The position numbers were made by a program, and so were the translations under genes. Positions 8,339 to 16,730 of a DNA stretch of 24,255 nt are shown piece by piece. The DNA lies in NCBI GenBank assembly GCA_043778625.1, contig JAYWFU010000055.1:1-24255 (forward strand), written 5' to 3'. Source of the stretch: JACMRI01 sp043778625. GTDB lineage: Bacteria > Bacteroidota > Bacteroidia > UBA4408. The notes under the pieces are model-generated. The model did no database searches and was not told where the DNA came from. It saw only the letters and a program-made list of their open reading frames with translations. Position 1 is the stretch's first letter. Each line of letters opens with the position of its first letter.

Positions 8339-9472
8339 ATGCAGTTAATTTATTTCGACTATAACGCCACAACACCTGTAAATACAGCTGTGCTAGATGC
8401 TATGTTGCCTTATTTTACCACTAAATTCGCTAACGCGTCTAGTGGTAGTAATATAGCAGGAATAACTTTAGGTAAAGAAATAGAACAGTGCCGAAACATA
8501 GTTGCACACACCATAAATGCTGAGCCGCAAGAACTATATTTTACCAGTGGTGCTACCGAAAGCCTAAACATGGCGCTAATAGGCATTTATAACGCCTACA
8601 AAGAAAAAGGAAACCATATAATAACTTGTAAAACCGAACACAAAGCAGTACTTGAAACCTGCGCATACCTTGCTACGCAGGGGGCACACATTACTTATTT
8701 AGACGTTAACTTTGAAGGAGTAATTGACGCACAACAACTACAACAAAGCATAACACCCAGCACACTTGCAGTATGTATAATGCTTGCTAATAACGAAACT
8801 GGAGTAGTGCAACCTATGGCTGAAATAGCTGCTATTACTCACGCTAACAATGCTATACTAATAAGCGATACCACACAAGCTATTGGTAAAATGCACATTG
8901 ATGTAAATGAATTGGGGATAGATGTTGCCTGCATAAGTGCTCACAAATTATATGGGCCTAAAGGTGTGGGAGCATTGTACCTCCGCCGCAAAAATCCAAG
9001 AGTAACTATATTACCTCTGTTTTACGGCGGTGGCCACGAACGAGGCTTACGTAGTGGTACGCTTAATGTATCTGGTATTGTAGGCATGAGTAAAGCATGC
9101 GAATTAGCTACAAATAACTTATGGCACTACGGCACGCATACCAGCAAGCTACGTACTATGCTTGAGCAGCAACTGCAAGCAGCACAATTAATAACTATAA
9201 ATGGAAGTACGCGTAATAGGTTGCCCAACACTACTAACGTTAGGTTTAACACAATTACGGCAAATAAATTTATTACTACGTTCCCACAATTATGTATAGC
9301 CACAGGGTCGGCGTGTACAAGTGCTGTTAATGAACCCTCGCACGTGCTTACTGCTATGGGACTTACTGCGTTGCAGGCACAAGCAAGCATTCGATTTAGT
9401 GTAGGAATGCCTACTACTACTGAGGAAATTATAACTGCAATAACTGCTATAAAATTAAAATTAAGCAAGTAG
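8339..9472 (+). CDS. Cysteine desulfurase (NifS/IscS family)
   Basis: A PLP enzyme that takes sulfur from cysteine, giving alanine and an enzyme persulfide for Fe-S cluster assembly or tRNA thiolation. 377 residues, normal for the class-I group. Visible: the N-terminal YFDYNATTP, the cofactor-stacking His in TEHKAVLE (H101), the cofactor-contacting NNETG (151-155) and SDTTQ, the Schiff-base lysine in SAHKLYGPKG (K203), GGGHERGLRSGT (230-241), and the active-site Cys in ATGSACTS (C326). All key residues are present. No IscU, SufU or thiolase partner lies next to it, so its sulfur acceptor cannot be read from context. It has its own transcription unit between the upstream terminator and the convergent hairpins downstream. 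Confidence 0.95.
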   Translation: MQLIYFDYNATTPVNTAVLDAMLPYFTTKFANASSGSNIAGITLGKEIEQCRNIVAHTINAEPQELYFTSGATESLNMALIGIYNAYKEKGNHIITCKTEHKAVLETCAYLATQGAHITYLDVNFEGVIDAQQLQQSITPSTLAVCIMLANNETGVVQPMAEIAAITHANNAILISDTTQAIGKMHIDVNELGIDVACISAHKLYGPKGVGALYLRRKNPRVTILPLFYGGGHERGLRSGTLNVSGIVGMSKACELATNNLWHYGTHTSKLRTMLEQQLQAAQLITINGSTRNRLPNTTNVRFNTITANKFITTFPQLCIATGSACTSAVNEPSHVLTAMGLTALQAQASIRFSVGMPTTTEEIITAITAIKLKLSK

Positions 9473-9545
9473 TGGTAATATATTTTACTAATTTATTTAT
9501 TCAAAGTGAATTAAATTAGTTAACATAAAAGAGATTATTACCACT
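9471..9545. repeat. Nested long inverted repeats between convergent genes
   Basis: AGTGGTAATA (9471-9480, overlapping the TAG stop) is the exact complement of TATTACCACT (9536-9545). Nested inside, ACTAATTTA (9487-9495) pairs with TAAATTAGT (9512-9520), and ATTC (9499-9502) with GAAT (9508-9511). The whole stretch can fold as one long interrupted hairpin. Confidence 0.7.
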
Positions 9546-9548
9546 TGT

Positions 9549-9568
9549 TCCCAAACTTATATTTGGGA
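9549..9568. terminator. Short hairpin at the convergent gene ends
   Basis: TCCCAAA and TTTGGGA form a perfect 7-bp stem with a 6-base loop, between the desulfurase gene and the minus-strand gene ending at 9581. No strong T tract follows on either strand, so termination strength is doubtful. Confidence 0.5.
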
Positions 9569-9580
9569 TAGTTGGGTTAG

Positions 9581-10972
9581 TTAATATCCTTTTTTTAAAT
9601 ACTGAATATTTTTTTCGAGTAAGTCGCTAGGCTTGCTACCTGCGCCAATAAGCAATGTACCATCATACGATAGTATATAAAAACTAGGGATGGCACGTAA
9701 GTTTAAAGCATCTAATAATTCCTGTGCTTGCTCTCCATTAACAAAGGGCCAATTGTATTTATTTTGTTTTTTAATACTCAATACCTTTGCATAATTACCG
9801 TCAATGGTAATGCTCACAAAATTTATATTGCGCCCATATAGCGTGTTCAAACGAGGTATTAAGCGCATTTCTTGCCAGTAGTCGGCACTGCGACTATTAC
9901 CAATAGCCAAGCAAATGTATTTATTACTATAACTGGCTAATAATATGGTATCGTTGGTTTCAGTAAGTAGTTTTTCGTTTAAATTAATTTTAACACCAAT
10001 TTTACCTTTATTAAATTTAATAATGTATTGCTTTGCTATATCCTGTACAGCAGTTATAGTGCAGGAGTCAGCAGCATGTTGCAATACTTCAATAATATTA
10101 GTAGTGTTATAACCTCGCTTGTACAAGCATTCGTGCAAACCATGCACACACACTAATGCTCGCAAAGTATCATTTTTTAGCAACGAATCTTTGGTAAAGT
10201 AAGCATTTACAGCAGTATAACTTTTATACTGATTAATGTACGTAAGTAATTTTTCGCCCACTATACTATTGGTTTCTCGGTCTAATTTATTTTTATAAAA
10301 TTCTTTAAAAAAATCAACATAGGCTCTGTTATCTAACTGAATATTACTTGTAAACCGTCGGTTAAATTTTTTGGTAGTACGTACGCACTCATACTCTAGC
10401 AAGGCATTGGAATAAGTTAAGTAATTATTAAAATACGTGTTTTGTGCGGGTGAAAATTTAGCGGTAGTTACTTTTTTAAAACTATCTATTTCCATAGTAG
10501 CCATGCGATGCAATATTACAGGGTAGTGCGCACTAAAAAACATGTCCGACATGTAGGTGTACTCGGTTATTAATTTATTTAAGTCGTGGGCATCAGCACT
10601 TTGTATGGTATAGTTTAAATACACTTCGGCATTAACCTTAGGGCGCAACGTATTGCTATCGTTAGGTTGTACGGCTACAGTGTATACCTTGTTAGGCATA
10701 CAATACAACTCAAATTTGTAGCCACTGCTAATACAGGTTATGTAGGTAAGTTTTTCGAGCGGAAATTTTAATTCGAAATTACCTTCCTCGTCAATTTTAA
10801 AACGAGGCGACACACATTTTTTATTTTCACTAAACCAATCGGTAACCGTGTATGCTACTATTGTTTTGCCAGCTAATTGTGGTGCTTTACCCATAATTAA
10901 TACTTGTGTTGTTGCGTAAGTGCTAATGCACCACCACATCAAAAACAGCGTATTTATTAGGCGTTTAAGCAT
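9581..10972 (-). CDS. Exported thioredoxin-like protein without a CxxC motif
   Basis: 463 residues. A signal peptide covers residues 1-20 (WWCISTYA). It is followed by a beta-rich N-terminal domain (about 21-130), a long helical middle, and a C-terminal thioredoxin-like domain (about 345-460). The layout resembles TlpA-like proteins of Bacteroidota, with a DUF4369-like front part. In the C-terminal domain the strand ICLAIGNSRSADYWQEM occupies the position where redox members have CxxC, and neither cysteine is present. The cis-proline region (RAIPSFYILSYDGTL) and the final helix remain. It is therefore unlikely to exchange disulfides and may be a structural or binding protein of the periplasm. 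It starts 2 bases after the coaD stop and is the last gene of the DUF3822-rsmD-coaD operon. Confidence 0.8.
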   Translation of the reverse strand: MLKRLINTLFLMWWCISTYATTQVLIMGKAPQLAGKTIVAYTVTDWFSENKKCVSPRFKIDEEGNFELKFPLEKLTYITCISSGYKFELYCMPNKVYTVAVQPNDSNTLRPKVNAEVYLNYTIQSADAHDLNKLITEYTYMSDMFFSAHYPVILHRMATMEIDSFKKVTTAKFSPAQNTYFNNYLTYSNALLEYECVRTTKKFNRRFTSNIQLDNRAYVDFFKEFYKNKLDRETNSIVGEKLLTYINQYKSYTAVNAYFTKDSLLKNDTLRALVCVHGLHECLYKRGYNTTNIIEVLQHAADSCTITAVQDIAKQYIIKFNKGKIGVKINLNEKLLTETNDTILLASYSNKYICLAIGNSRSADYWQEMRLIPRLNTLYGRNINFVSITIDGNYAKVLSIKKQNKYNWPFVNGEQAQELLDALNLRAIPSFYILSYDGTLLIGAGSKPSDLLEKNIQYLKKGY

Positions 10973-10974
10973 TG

Positions 10975-11436
10975 TTAAATGGTTATAGCATTGGGTAAAA
11001 ATGGTTGCACGTTAGCTCCGCCTTTAATTAGCTCACGCAAAATGGTAGAACTTATTGCTGCAAGTTCGGGGTCGGTTATAAAAAACACGGTGTCTACTTG
11101 ATTACTAATAGCTTTATTCATTTGCGCAATGCTTTTTTCATAATCAAAATCGGTACTGTTACGCAAGCCTCTAAGTATAGTATTAGCACCTATTTGCACG
11201 GCATAATTAATGGTAAGCCCTTGGTAGGTAGTAACTTTTACGGTGGGGTAGTTAGCAAATGTGTTGCGTATAAATTCTAAACGTTGGGCTAAAGTAAACA
11301 TAGTTTGCTTAGCTGTATTAACTCCTACGGCTACCACAACTTCGTCAAACAGAGGTATAGCACGCAATACAAGCGCTTCGTGGCCTTTGGTAATAGGGTC
11401 AAACGAACCTGGGAACAATACAATACGTTTACTCAT
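10975..11436 (-). CDS. coaD: Phosphopantetheine adenylyltransferase
   Basis: It catalyses the penultimate step of coenzyme A synthesis, transferring AMP from ATP to 4'-phosphopantetheine. 153 residues, the usual size. The nucleotidyltransferase signature is clear: FPGSFDPITKGH near the N-terminus (the GxFDxxxxGH motif), RGLRNSTDFDYE in the substrate-binding region, and ISSTILRELIKGG at the C-terminal ATP-contact loop. The ATG at 11434-11436 overlaps the end of rsmD by 8 bases, indicating translational coupling. Confidence 0.96.
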   Translation of the reverse strand: MSKRIVLFPGSFDPITKGHEALVLRAIPLFDEVVVAVGVNTAKQTMFTLAQRLEFIRNTFANYPTVKVTTYQGLTINYAVQIGANTILRGLRNSTDFDYEKSIAQMNKAISNQVDTVFFITDPELAAISSTILRELIKGGANVQPFLPNAITI

Positions 11437-11986
11437 GTGGTGTAGTGGTTAATTGTTTTTTGAAGAAACTAAAATTTACTTTACCATAATTTTTATGGTT
11501 ATAAAAATTTGGGTAGGTACTAAAGTCGTAGTGTGCAGGGTGTTCTACAATAAGTATTCCGTTAGCAATAACACTATTACTGGCTAAAATAAGCGTGGGT
11601 AAATCAGCTAAGTTTTTGAGGTCGTAAGGCGGGTCGGCAAATACCAAATCATACTCGCTTGTATTTTTTTTAATAAATGTAAATACATCACTCATTAAAA
11701 TAGTAATGTTTTTTTCTTGCAAATAATTAGCTGCGTTTTTTATGTAAGTATGATGCACTTTATTTAACTCTACACAGGTACTGCTTTTAACCCCTCGCGA
11801 TAGTAATTCAAACGACATTGCTCCCGTGCCTGCAAACAAATCCAACACCCGACATTGGTCTAAGGCCATGGAGTTGTGCAAAATATTCATTAATGCTTCA
11901 CGCGCATAATCAGTGGTGGGGCGCAGTGTGCCCTCTTTCATAAACGGTAACTGTCTACCCTTGTATTTGCCTGCTACTATACGCAT
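11429..11986 (-). CDS. rsmD: 16S rRNA guanine-N2-methyltransferase RsmD
   Basis: It methylates a guanine of 16S rRNA (G966 in E. coli numbering) using S-adenosylmethionine. 185 residues, normal length. Motifs in order: MRIVAGKYKGRQL at the start, RPTTDYAREALMNIL, the SAM-binding loop VLDLFAGTGAMSFE, the acidic VELN that contacts SAM, and the catalytic FADPPYD. The C-terminus is intact. It overlaps the upstream DUF3822 gene by 10 bases and the downstream coaD by 8 bases, a compact arrangement that recurs in this phylum. Confidence 0.96.
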   Translation of the reverse strand: MRIVAGKYKGRQLPFMKEGTLRPTTDYAREALMNILHNSMALDQCRVLDLFAGTGAMSFELLSRGVKSSTCVELNKVHHTYIKNAANYLQEKNITILMSDVFTFIKKNTSEYDLVFADPPYDLKNLADLPTLILASNSVIANGILIVEHPAHYDFSTYPNFYNHKNYGKVNFSFFKKQLTTTPHE

Positions 11987-12777
11987 GCGTACATAGTTAG
12001 TAGTGGGTATAATTCAGTAATTAGGTCTGCATCAATGCTGCTATGTAATGTGTAAGGTATAGGTAAGGTATGCGTAATGTGTATAGTTTGTATAAAATTA
12101 GCCAACTTATCGTTAATTATTTTAGTGTAAGTTGAGTTGGCATATAAGTAAAGCTCCACCTCTGTATTACTTAATTGTAATTGATTATAGGCAAATAAAA
12201 TGTAATATACAATATCGTCGTCGTGCTTACTATCGTAATAATTACTTAGCGTAAATACTCCATTTTTAATTACACACACGTGTAATAATTTGCCAACTAA
12301 TGTAGCCGTTACAAAACTTTGATTAGGCTGTTGCACAATGCTTGTAAGGGCATTATATACTGCTACCTGTGTGTGGTGGCACACCGTTAATGCTGGCGAA
12401 ATTTGTTGTAGTTTATCTAACGTACTCCCATTAATGTTGTAATGAAGTGTAGCGTTTATAAGTTGTAATACATCAGTAGTAGTGGTGTGCAAATCATCAA
12501 TAACTGCAGTATTATTAGGCAATAGGTAAGCACCTGTTTTAAACAATTGTGCTGCGGCACTATTAATTTGTGTAGGCAATAATTTTAAATCAGTAGTAAG
12601 TTGTGCTTGAGTTAATTGCGCTATGCCTTGCTCATACCTTATAATACAGTCGTAGTTATTGGTAGTTTTGTTAAGTACTGCCATACATAAGCTCTCGGCA
12701 CTTACCATAATGCTTACATGGTAGTTATTACCCGTAGGATAATTAGGTGCGTAGTAATGGGCGGTGTTATTTATCAT
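11977..12777 (-). CDS. DUF3822 family protein
   Basis: 266 residues when started at the ATG at 12775-12777 (MINNTAHYYAPN). An in-frame TTG six codons earlier is less likely because it overlaps the promoter-like box. The sequence fits the Bacteroidota-specific DUF3822 family: a central segment QSFVTATLVGKLLHVCVIKN, then FTLSNYYDSKHDDDIVYYIL, and a C-terminal part NTEVELYLYAN. The fold is thought to resemble a small actin/ASKHA-like protein, but no function is established and I do not assign one. It is the first gene of the operon with rsmD and coaD. A possible link to RNA modification or cofactor metabolism is guilt by association only. The stop codon is TAG. Confidence 0.8.
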   Translation of the reverse strand: MINNTAHYYAPNYPTGNNYHVSIMVSAESLCMAVLNKTTNNYDCIIRYEQGIAQLTQAQLTTDLKLLPTQINSAAAQLFKTGAYLLPNNTAVIDDLHTTTTDVLQLINATLHYNINGSTLDKLQQISPALTVCHHTQVAVYNALTSIVQQPNQSFVTATLVGKLLHVCVIKNGVFTLSNYYDSKHDDDIVYYILFAYNQLQLSNTEVELYLYANSTYTKIINDKLANFIQTIHITHTLPIPYTLHSSIDADLITELYPLLTMYACV

Positions 12778-12783
12778 TAAGCA

Positions 12784-12791
12784 CAAATATA
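12784..12791 (-). promoter_or_regulatory. Bacteroidota-type -7 box (TATATTTG) abutting the DUF3822 start
   Basis: TATATTTG on the minus strand is an exact TAnnTTTG match, with only 6 bases between it and the ATG. If it is used, transcription would begin at or very near the start codon, giving a leaderless mRNA. No convincing -33 TTTG is seen. Confidence 0.45.
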
Positions 12792-12949
12792 GCAATGTTG
12801 TTATTGGTTTGTATAAAATAGTGGATTCAAGTATTAAAAAAAGTGTGCGTCTTAAAAAGATAACAGAGAGGCATTATAATATAATTCTGCAATACAATTA
12901 CTCTGATATAGTTTAAAGAATAGATACAAGTGCTTAATTAATAAATAAC

Positions 12950-12967
12950 GTAGTACAACAATACTAC
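12950..12967 (-). repeat. Small hairpin directly after the GT39 stop codon
   Basis: GTAGTA, loop CAACAA, then TACTAC immediately follows the TAA of the gene ending at 12968. The stem is 6 bp and there is no T tract, so it is a weak terminator candidate at best. The remaining bases up to 12777 show nothing else recognisable. Confidence 0.4.
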
Positions 12968-14383
12968 TTAGTGCGCTAAGCGAGTAAGTTGCCCTAATTT
13001 GTAGCTGCCACTAGTTAGCAGTAGCGTATATTGTGGTGGTAATTGATTAGTTTCAGTTAAATAAAAGGGATGGTTTTTAATTTTTACATCTAAATTTATT
13101 TTGCCATAACGTTGAAAATAAGCGTGTAATGCCCAGTCGGTGTACATGGCATCGTCAATACTAATAGTACTTAATGGTGCAATGATAGCAACACATTTTT
13201 GCACAGCAGTTACTTGGGCAACATCACGTCCAATACGCTTGTATTGAAGGGAGATAATTACTAAAGCCACTACTACCATACACACAACTATGATTTTAAA
13301 TCGTTTAAAATAAGTTGCATCAATTTTTAATATAGCTACAAAATCACGCACGTACACCTGCATGAGTAACGCCATTGTTATAGCAAAAAATGGATAAGTA
13401 GCCACAATGTAATAACCACTTTGTTTTTGACTTATCATAATAGGTAATACGCCAGAAATCCCTATACAAAAGAAAAGTAGAGCTTTGTGCCTATTGTCGT
13501 TACTTATTAAATAGGCTCGTTTTTTAATACGAGTAATTATAAATAATACCAAGCATAAAGCCAAACCAATAAGTAACTCTTGAGATAATTTACTGAGAAT
13601 AAAAAAACGAGAGTTGACCGTTACGGCACTTTGTATACTATTAACCACTTGTATTTGCACATAAGTTGTAATACAAGTTAAGCTTTCAGGTACTATTAAA
13701 AACAATATTCCTAGCGGGAATAGTACTGCTAAAATATAAAATAACGTGTGCTTAACACAAGTTATAAAATTAGGTTGTTGCTTACTTACAAATAAAAAAA
13801 ACGGAATACTCCATACGAATAAACATACAAACCCTTTAGTTAAAAATGCTAACGCTAAAAACAATCCTGATACTATGAGATAGCTTATTTTGTTAGGAAA
13901 TGTACTGTAATTAAAAAAATACAGCGTACTTAATAACACGAAAAGTGTCATCGTATTTTCGAGCATATTACTAGCGCACGACCAAGTAACTACGGGAACT
14001 ATAACCCAAAATAAAAGTGGCAAAAACGACAAAGAACTCTCTTTAGTAACTACTGTCCACAACTGTTTTAATGTGAAAAATGAACTAATAAAAACAAGTA
14101 GCGAATATATACGTTCTACATAAATGCTATCGCCAAAGGCATAAAAACCTAATGCCTGCAACCCGAAAGCTAAGGGTGGATGCTCATGAAACTCAGGATA
14201 GAGCGTAGCGCTAAAGTATAGTTTCCAAAACGAACCTAACCCTTGTGCTAAGTTACGAGATATACTGGCGTACATTGTTCCGTCCATAAACATACCGTTA
14301 GCAAGCAATAGCGGCGCACTTATTATTATAAAAAGCGCTACTACCGCTAACAAGAAATAATTATTGATGGTATTAGTACGCAT
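12968..14383 (-). CDS. Membrane glycosyltransferase, GT39/ArnT-like (GT-C fold)
   Basis: 471 residues with about ten hydrophobic membrane segments. The first luminal/periplasmic loop carries the acidic motif FMDGTMYASISRNL (D34), the usual catalytic Asp of the PMT_2/GT39 clan, and the second signature PEFHEHPPLAFGLQ (EHPP at 67-70). Members transfer a sugar from a polyprenyl-phosphate donor to lipid or protein acceptors on the outer face of the inner membrane. The C-terminal soluble tail is short, and the acceptor cannot be inferred. It lies 3 bases after the GT2 gene, so the two probably work on the same envelope glycan or lipid. Confidence 0.85.
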   Translation of the reverse strand: MRTNTINNYFLLAVVALFIIISAPLLLANGMFMDGTMYASISRNLAQGLGSFWKLYFSATLYPEFHEHPPLAFGLQALGFYAFGDSIYVERIYSLLVFISSFFTLKQLWTVVTKESSLSFLPLLFWVIVPVVTWSCASNMLENTMTLFVLLSTLYFFNYSTFPNKISYLIVSGLFLALAFLTKGFVCLFVWSIPFFLFVSKQQPNFITCVKHTLFYILAVLFPLGILFLIVPESLTCITTYVQIQVVNSIQSAVTVNSRFFILSKLSQELLIGLALCLVLFIITRIKKRAYLISNDNRHKALLFFCIGISGVLPIMISQKQSGYYIVATYPFFAITMALLMQVYVRDFVAILKIDATYFKRFKIIVVCMVVVALVIISLQYKRIGRDVAQVTAVQKCVAIIAPLSTISIDDAMYTDWALHAYFQRYGKINLDVKIKNHPFYLTETNQLPPQYTLLLTSGSYKLGQLTRLAH

Positions 14384-14386
14384 AGG

Positions 14387-15391
14387 CTAAATTATTTTTG
14401 AAAACACTTGTTTTGAAAACGGCAATGGAATGATATTGCGTTGAAACACAGGCGTACCAATAGTTTTCACACGTTGTAATTGTAATAATTTTCGCTTACT
14501 GAGCATTTTAGTAAACGAAGCATAGTAATTAAGGTGTGCTTTTATTACTGCTACACAATCTTTCGGTGCTCCTTTAAACGCAAAAAATAATCCTGCAATA
14601 CCGTCTAATAAAAAACGCATAGCTATTATTATAAAGCTATACCAACGGTAATCATTTTTGGTAAGCAAAAATAAATTATTCCTAAAATTGTAAAATGTTT
14701 TGCGAGGATTACTTTTGTTAAGCGTACCTCCTCCCAAATGATATATTTGAGACTGATAGCAATAATAAATTTTATAGCCAATATTTTTAATCCGTAAACA
14801 CAAATCAATTTCCTCTTGATGTGCAAAAAAATCTTCATCCAACCCTTGTACTTGCCAGTAAATATTGCGTTTTACAAATAATGCAGCTCCGCACGCCCAT
14901 GTAATTTCGTAGTTGGCATCATATTGTCCCTTATCTTCTTCTACCGTATTAAATACCCTCCCTTTACAATAAGGATAGCCATAGGCATCAATAAAACCAC
15001 CTGCAGCACCTGCATATTCAAAATTTATTTTGTTGTTATATTCTTTAATTTTTGGTTGGCAAGCAGCTATTGTAGCATCGCTATTCATTAAATTAATAAT
15101 TGGGTCTATCCAATTGGGAGTAACTTCTACATCACTATTAAGTAGTATATATACATCTTCAGTAATGTACTGTAAGCCTTGGTTATAGCCCCCTGCAAAG
15201 CCTTTATTGGTGTCGTTTTTAATAATATAAATACTAGGATAATTAGCCAATATTTCCAAACTATTATCAGTGCTGGCATTATCAATTACATATACTTTAT
15301 GCGTACCCGAGTGCGCAATTACCGAAGGTAAAAACGTAGGTAAAATACTTGCGCCGTTATAGTTAAGAATACATACTGCAACTGTGGTCAT
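14387..15391 (-). CDS. GT2 family glycosyltransferase
   Basis: 334 residues. A GT-A fold of the rhamnosyltransferase-like (WbbL) branch: VAVCILNYNG at the N-terminus, VIDNASTDNS (donor-binding D37), NKGFAGGYNQGL, the metal-binding LLNSDVEV (D87), then WACGAALFVKR and the acceptor-side FFAHQEEIDLCLRI with the catalytic-base region. The C-terminal part (about 235-280) is hydrophobic and amphipathic and probably attaches it to the inner face of the cytoplasmic membrane. It likely adds a sugar from a nucleotide donor during envelope polysaccharide or glycolipid synthesis. It is co-directional with the permease upstream (42-bp gap) and the GT39 gene downstream (3-bp gap). Confidence 0.9.
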   Translation of the reverse strand: MTTVAVCILNYNGASILPTFLPSVIAHSGTHKVYVIDNASTDNSLEILANYPSIYIIKNDTNKGFAGGYNQGLQYITEDVYILLNSDVEVTPNWIDPIINLMNSDATIAACQPKIKEYNNKINFEYAGAAGGFIDAYGYPYCKGRVFNTVEEDKGQYDANYEITWACGAALFVKRNIYWQVQGLDEDFFAHQEEIDLCLRIKNIGYKIYYCYQSQIYHLGGGTLNKSNPRKTFYNFRNNLFLLTKNDYRWYSFIIIAMRFLLDGIAGLFFAFKGAPKDCVAVIKAHLNYYASFTKMLSKRKLLQLQRVKTIGTPVFQRNIIPLPFSKQVFSKII

Positions 15392-15433
15392 AAAGTGGTG
15401 CTAAATTATTATTAATACAATACTACTAAATTA

Positions 15434-16663
15434 TTATTCGTAACGCAATGCCTCCACAGGGTCTAACTTAGCCGCTTTAGCTGCAGGATAATAACCTGCT
15501 ACAATACCTACAAACACGCACAAAAATAGCCCCATAACTATCCATAACCACGGCACAATAAAACTTCCGCCGATAACTAATGACACGGCATTGCCAATAG
15601 TTACACCTAATACAATACCTGCAACACCTCCAAATAAACAAATTAAAATTGCCTCGGTTAAAAACTGTGCTTTAATAACTTGTGGCGTAGCGCCTATTGA
15701 TTTGCGAATGCCTATTTCGCGCGTGCGTTCAGTAACCGATACTAACATTATATTCATGAGTGAAATACTTGCGCCTAACAAAGTAATAAAGCCAATTACA
15801 GTGGCAGCAAGAGTTACAAAACTAATATTGTCCATTAACTTGGCTGCAAGGCTATCGCTTTTAATAATTTCAAAATTATTGGGATTTCCTAACGGAATTT
15901 TTCGCACTCGTCTAAATACACTCGTAGCCTCACTTACTGCTACAGGTAGTTGTTGTATAAGACGTGTCATTACGCTTATATTATAACTTACAGTTAGTGT
16001 TTTATAATATTGCCTAGCATTATAAATAGATATAAATACATTATTATCATTACTAAAACCCATACCCGAACCTTTACTTTGTAATACACCTAACACCTTA
16101 TACCTATAACTTCCAATGTTTATAGTACGTCCAACGGCTTGCCATTTATTACCAAATAATTTAGATGCTATGCTACTACCTATAATTGCGTAAGGGTAAC
16201 CACCATCAATTTCGGTAGAAGTAAAGCCTCGTCCGTATTCAATGTTCATTCCTGAGGTAGTAAAATAATTTTCGTTTACACCAAACAACCTTATGTTCGG
16301 ATTTGTTTTTTGGTTAGCGTATTTAACTGTTGCATCAAATTTTGCTATATAACTTATAGATGATTGCGCACCAGGAAACTCAAACTTTTTGCAAAAACGC
16401 ATTGCTTCATCAAACGAAATATCTTTTAATATTTTTCGGTTTGCATTACTAGGTCCCATATTAATACCTCTATTACGTATAGTAAACGTATTAGCACCCA
16501 TAGCTGCAAAATTACTTGATATGCTTTGCTTAATAGCATCAATAGCCGATAGTATACCCACTAATGCCATCAAACCAATGGCTATTATTAAAGCAGTTAT
16601 AGCTGTGCGCGTTTTTTGACTGCGAATAGCCTGTAAAGCTATATTGGTATTTTCTACTAACAA
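15434..16663 (-). CDS. ABC transporter permease, MacB/FtsX type
   Basis: About 409 residues from a TTG start (16661-16663, reading LLVENTNIALQAIRS), which aligns with where family members begin. No ATG is available between the ATPase cassette and the first membrane helix. Order of parts: an N-terminal cytoplasmic helix, TM1 (ALIIAIGLMALVGIL), a large periplasmic MacB-like domain (about 45-270), and a C-terminal FtsX domain with three TMs ending in AAKLDPVEALRYE. The conserved ERTREIGIRKSIGA loop that couples to the nucleotide-binding subunit is present. It is expected to work in mechanotransmission or export of lipoprotein or other envelope substrates, but no ABC ATPase gene is near it. The frame also stays open upstream through the palindrome into the cassette as far as 16783, which I consider accidental. 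Confidence 0.85.
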   Translation of the reverse strand: MLVENTNIALQAIRSQKTRTAITALIIAIGLMALVGILSAIDAIKQSISSNFAAMGANTFTIRNRGINMGPSNANRKILKDISFDEAMRFCKKFEFPGAQSSISYIAKFDATVKYANQKTNPNIRLFGVNENYFTTSGMNIEYGRGFTSTEIDGGYPYAIIGSSIASKLFGNKWQAVGRTINIGSYRYKVLGVLQSKGSGMGFSNDNNVFISIYNARQYYKTLTVSYNISVMTRLIQQLPVAVSEATSVFRRVRKIPLGNPNNFEIIKSDSLAAKLMDNISFVTLAATVIGFITLLGASISLMNIMLVSVTERTREIGIRKSIGATPQVIKAQFLTEAILICLFGGVAGIVLGVTIGNAVSLVIGGSFIVPWLWIVMGLFLCVFVGIVAGYYPAAKAAKLDPVEALRYE

Positions 16664-16687
16664 ATTACAGCGTTTTTTAAGTGTTAA

Positions 16688-16730
16688 TAATTTTATACCA
16701 AATGGTATAATACCATTTGGTATAAAATTA
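16688..16730. repeat. Perfect 43-nt double palindrome downstream of the ATPase gene
   Basis: 21-base arms (16688-16708 and 16710-16730) are exact complements around a central A at 16709. Each arm is itself a dyad: TATACC-AAAT-GGTATA and ATACC-ATTT-GGTAT. The element can thus form one long hairpin or two small ones. It includes the TAA stop of the ATPase gene. Confidence 0.95.

Noticed and set aside
12778..12967. A tRNA or small RNA in the gap before the DUF3822 gene.
   Set aside because: No cloverleaf or conserved RNA features were found; only a weak 6-bp hairpin is visible.
14629..14838. A 69-codon minus-strand frame inside the GT2 gene.
   Set aside because: It overlaps the GT2 gene in another frame and has no independent support.
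15591..15986. A 131-codon plus-strand frame opposite the permease gene.
   Set aside because: It is an antisense shadow of the FtsX-domain coding sequence, with no recognisable protein features.
16688..16730. Reading the downstream palindrome as a simple Rho-independent terminator.
   Set aside because: The stem is A/T-rich with few G-C pairs, no continuous T tract follows on the minus strand, and the same structure occurs upstream of the gene.
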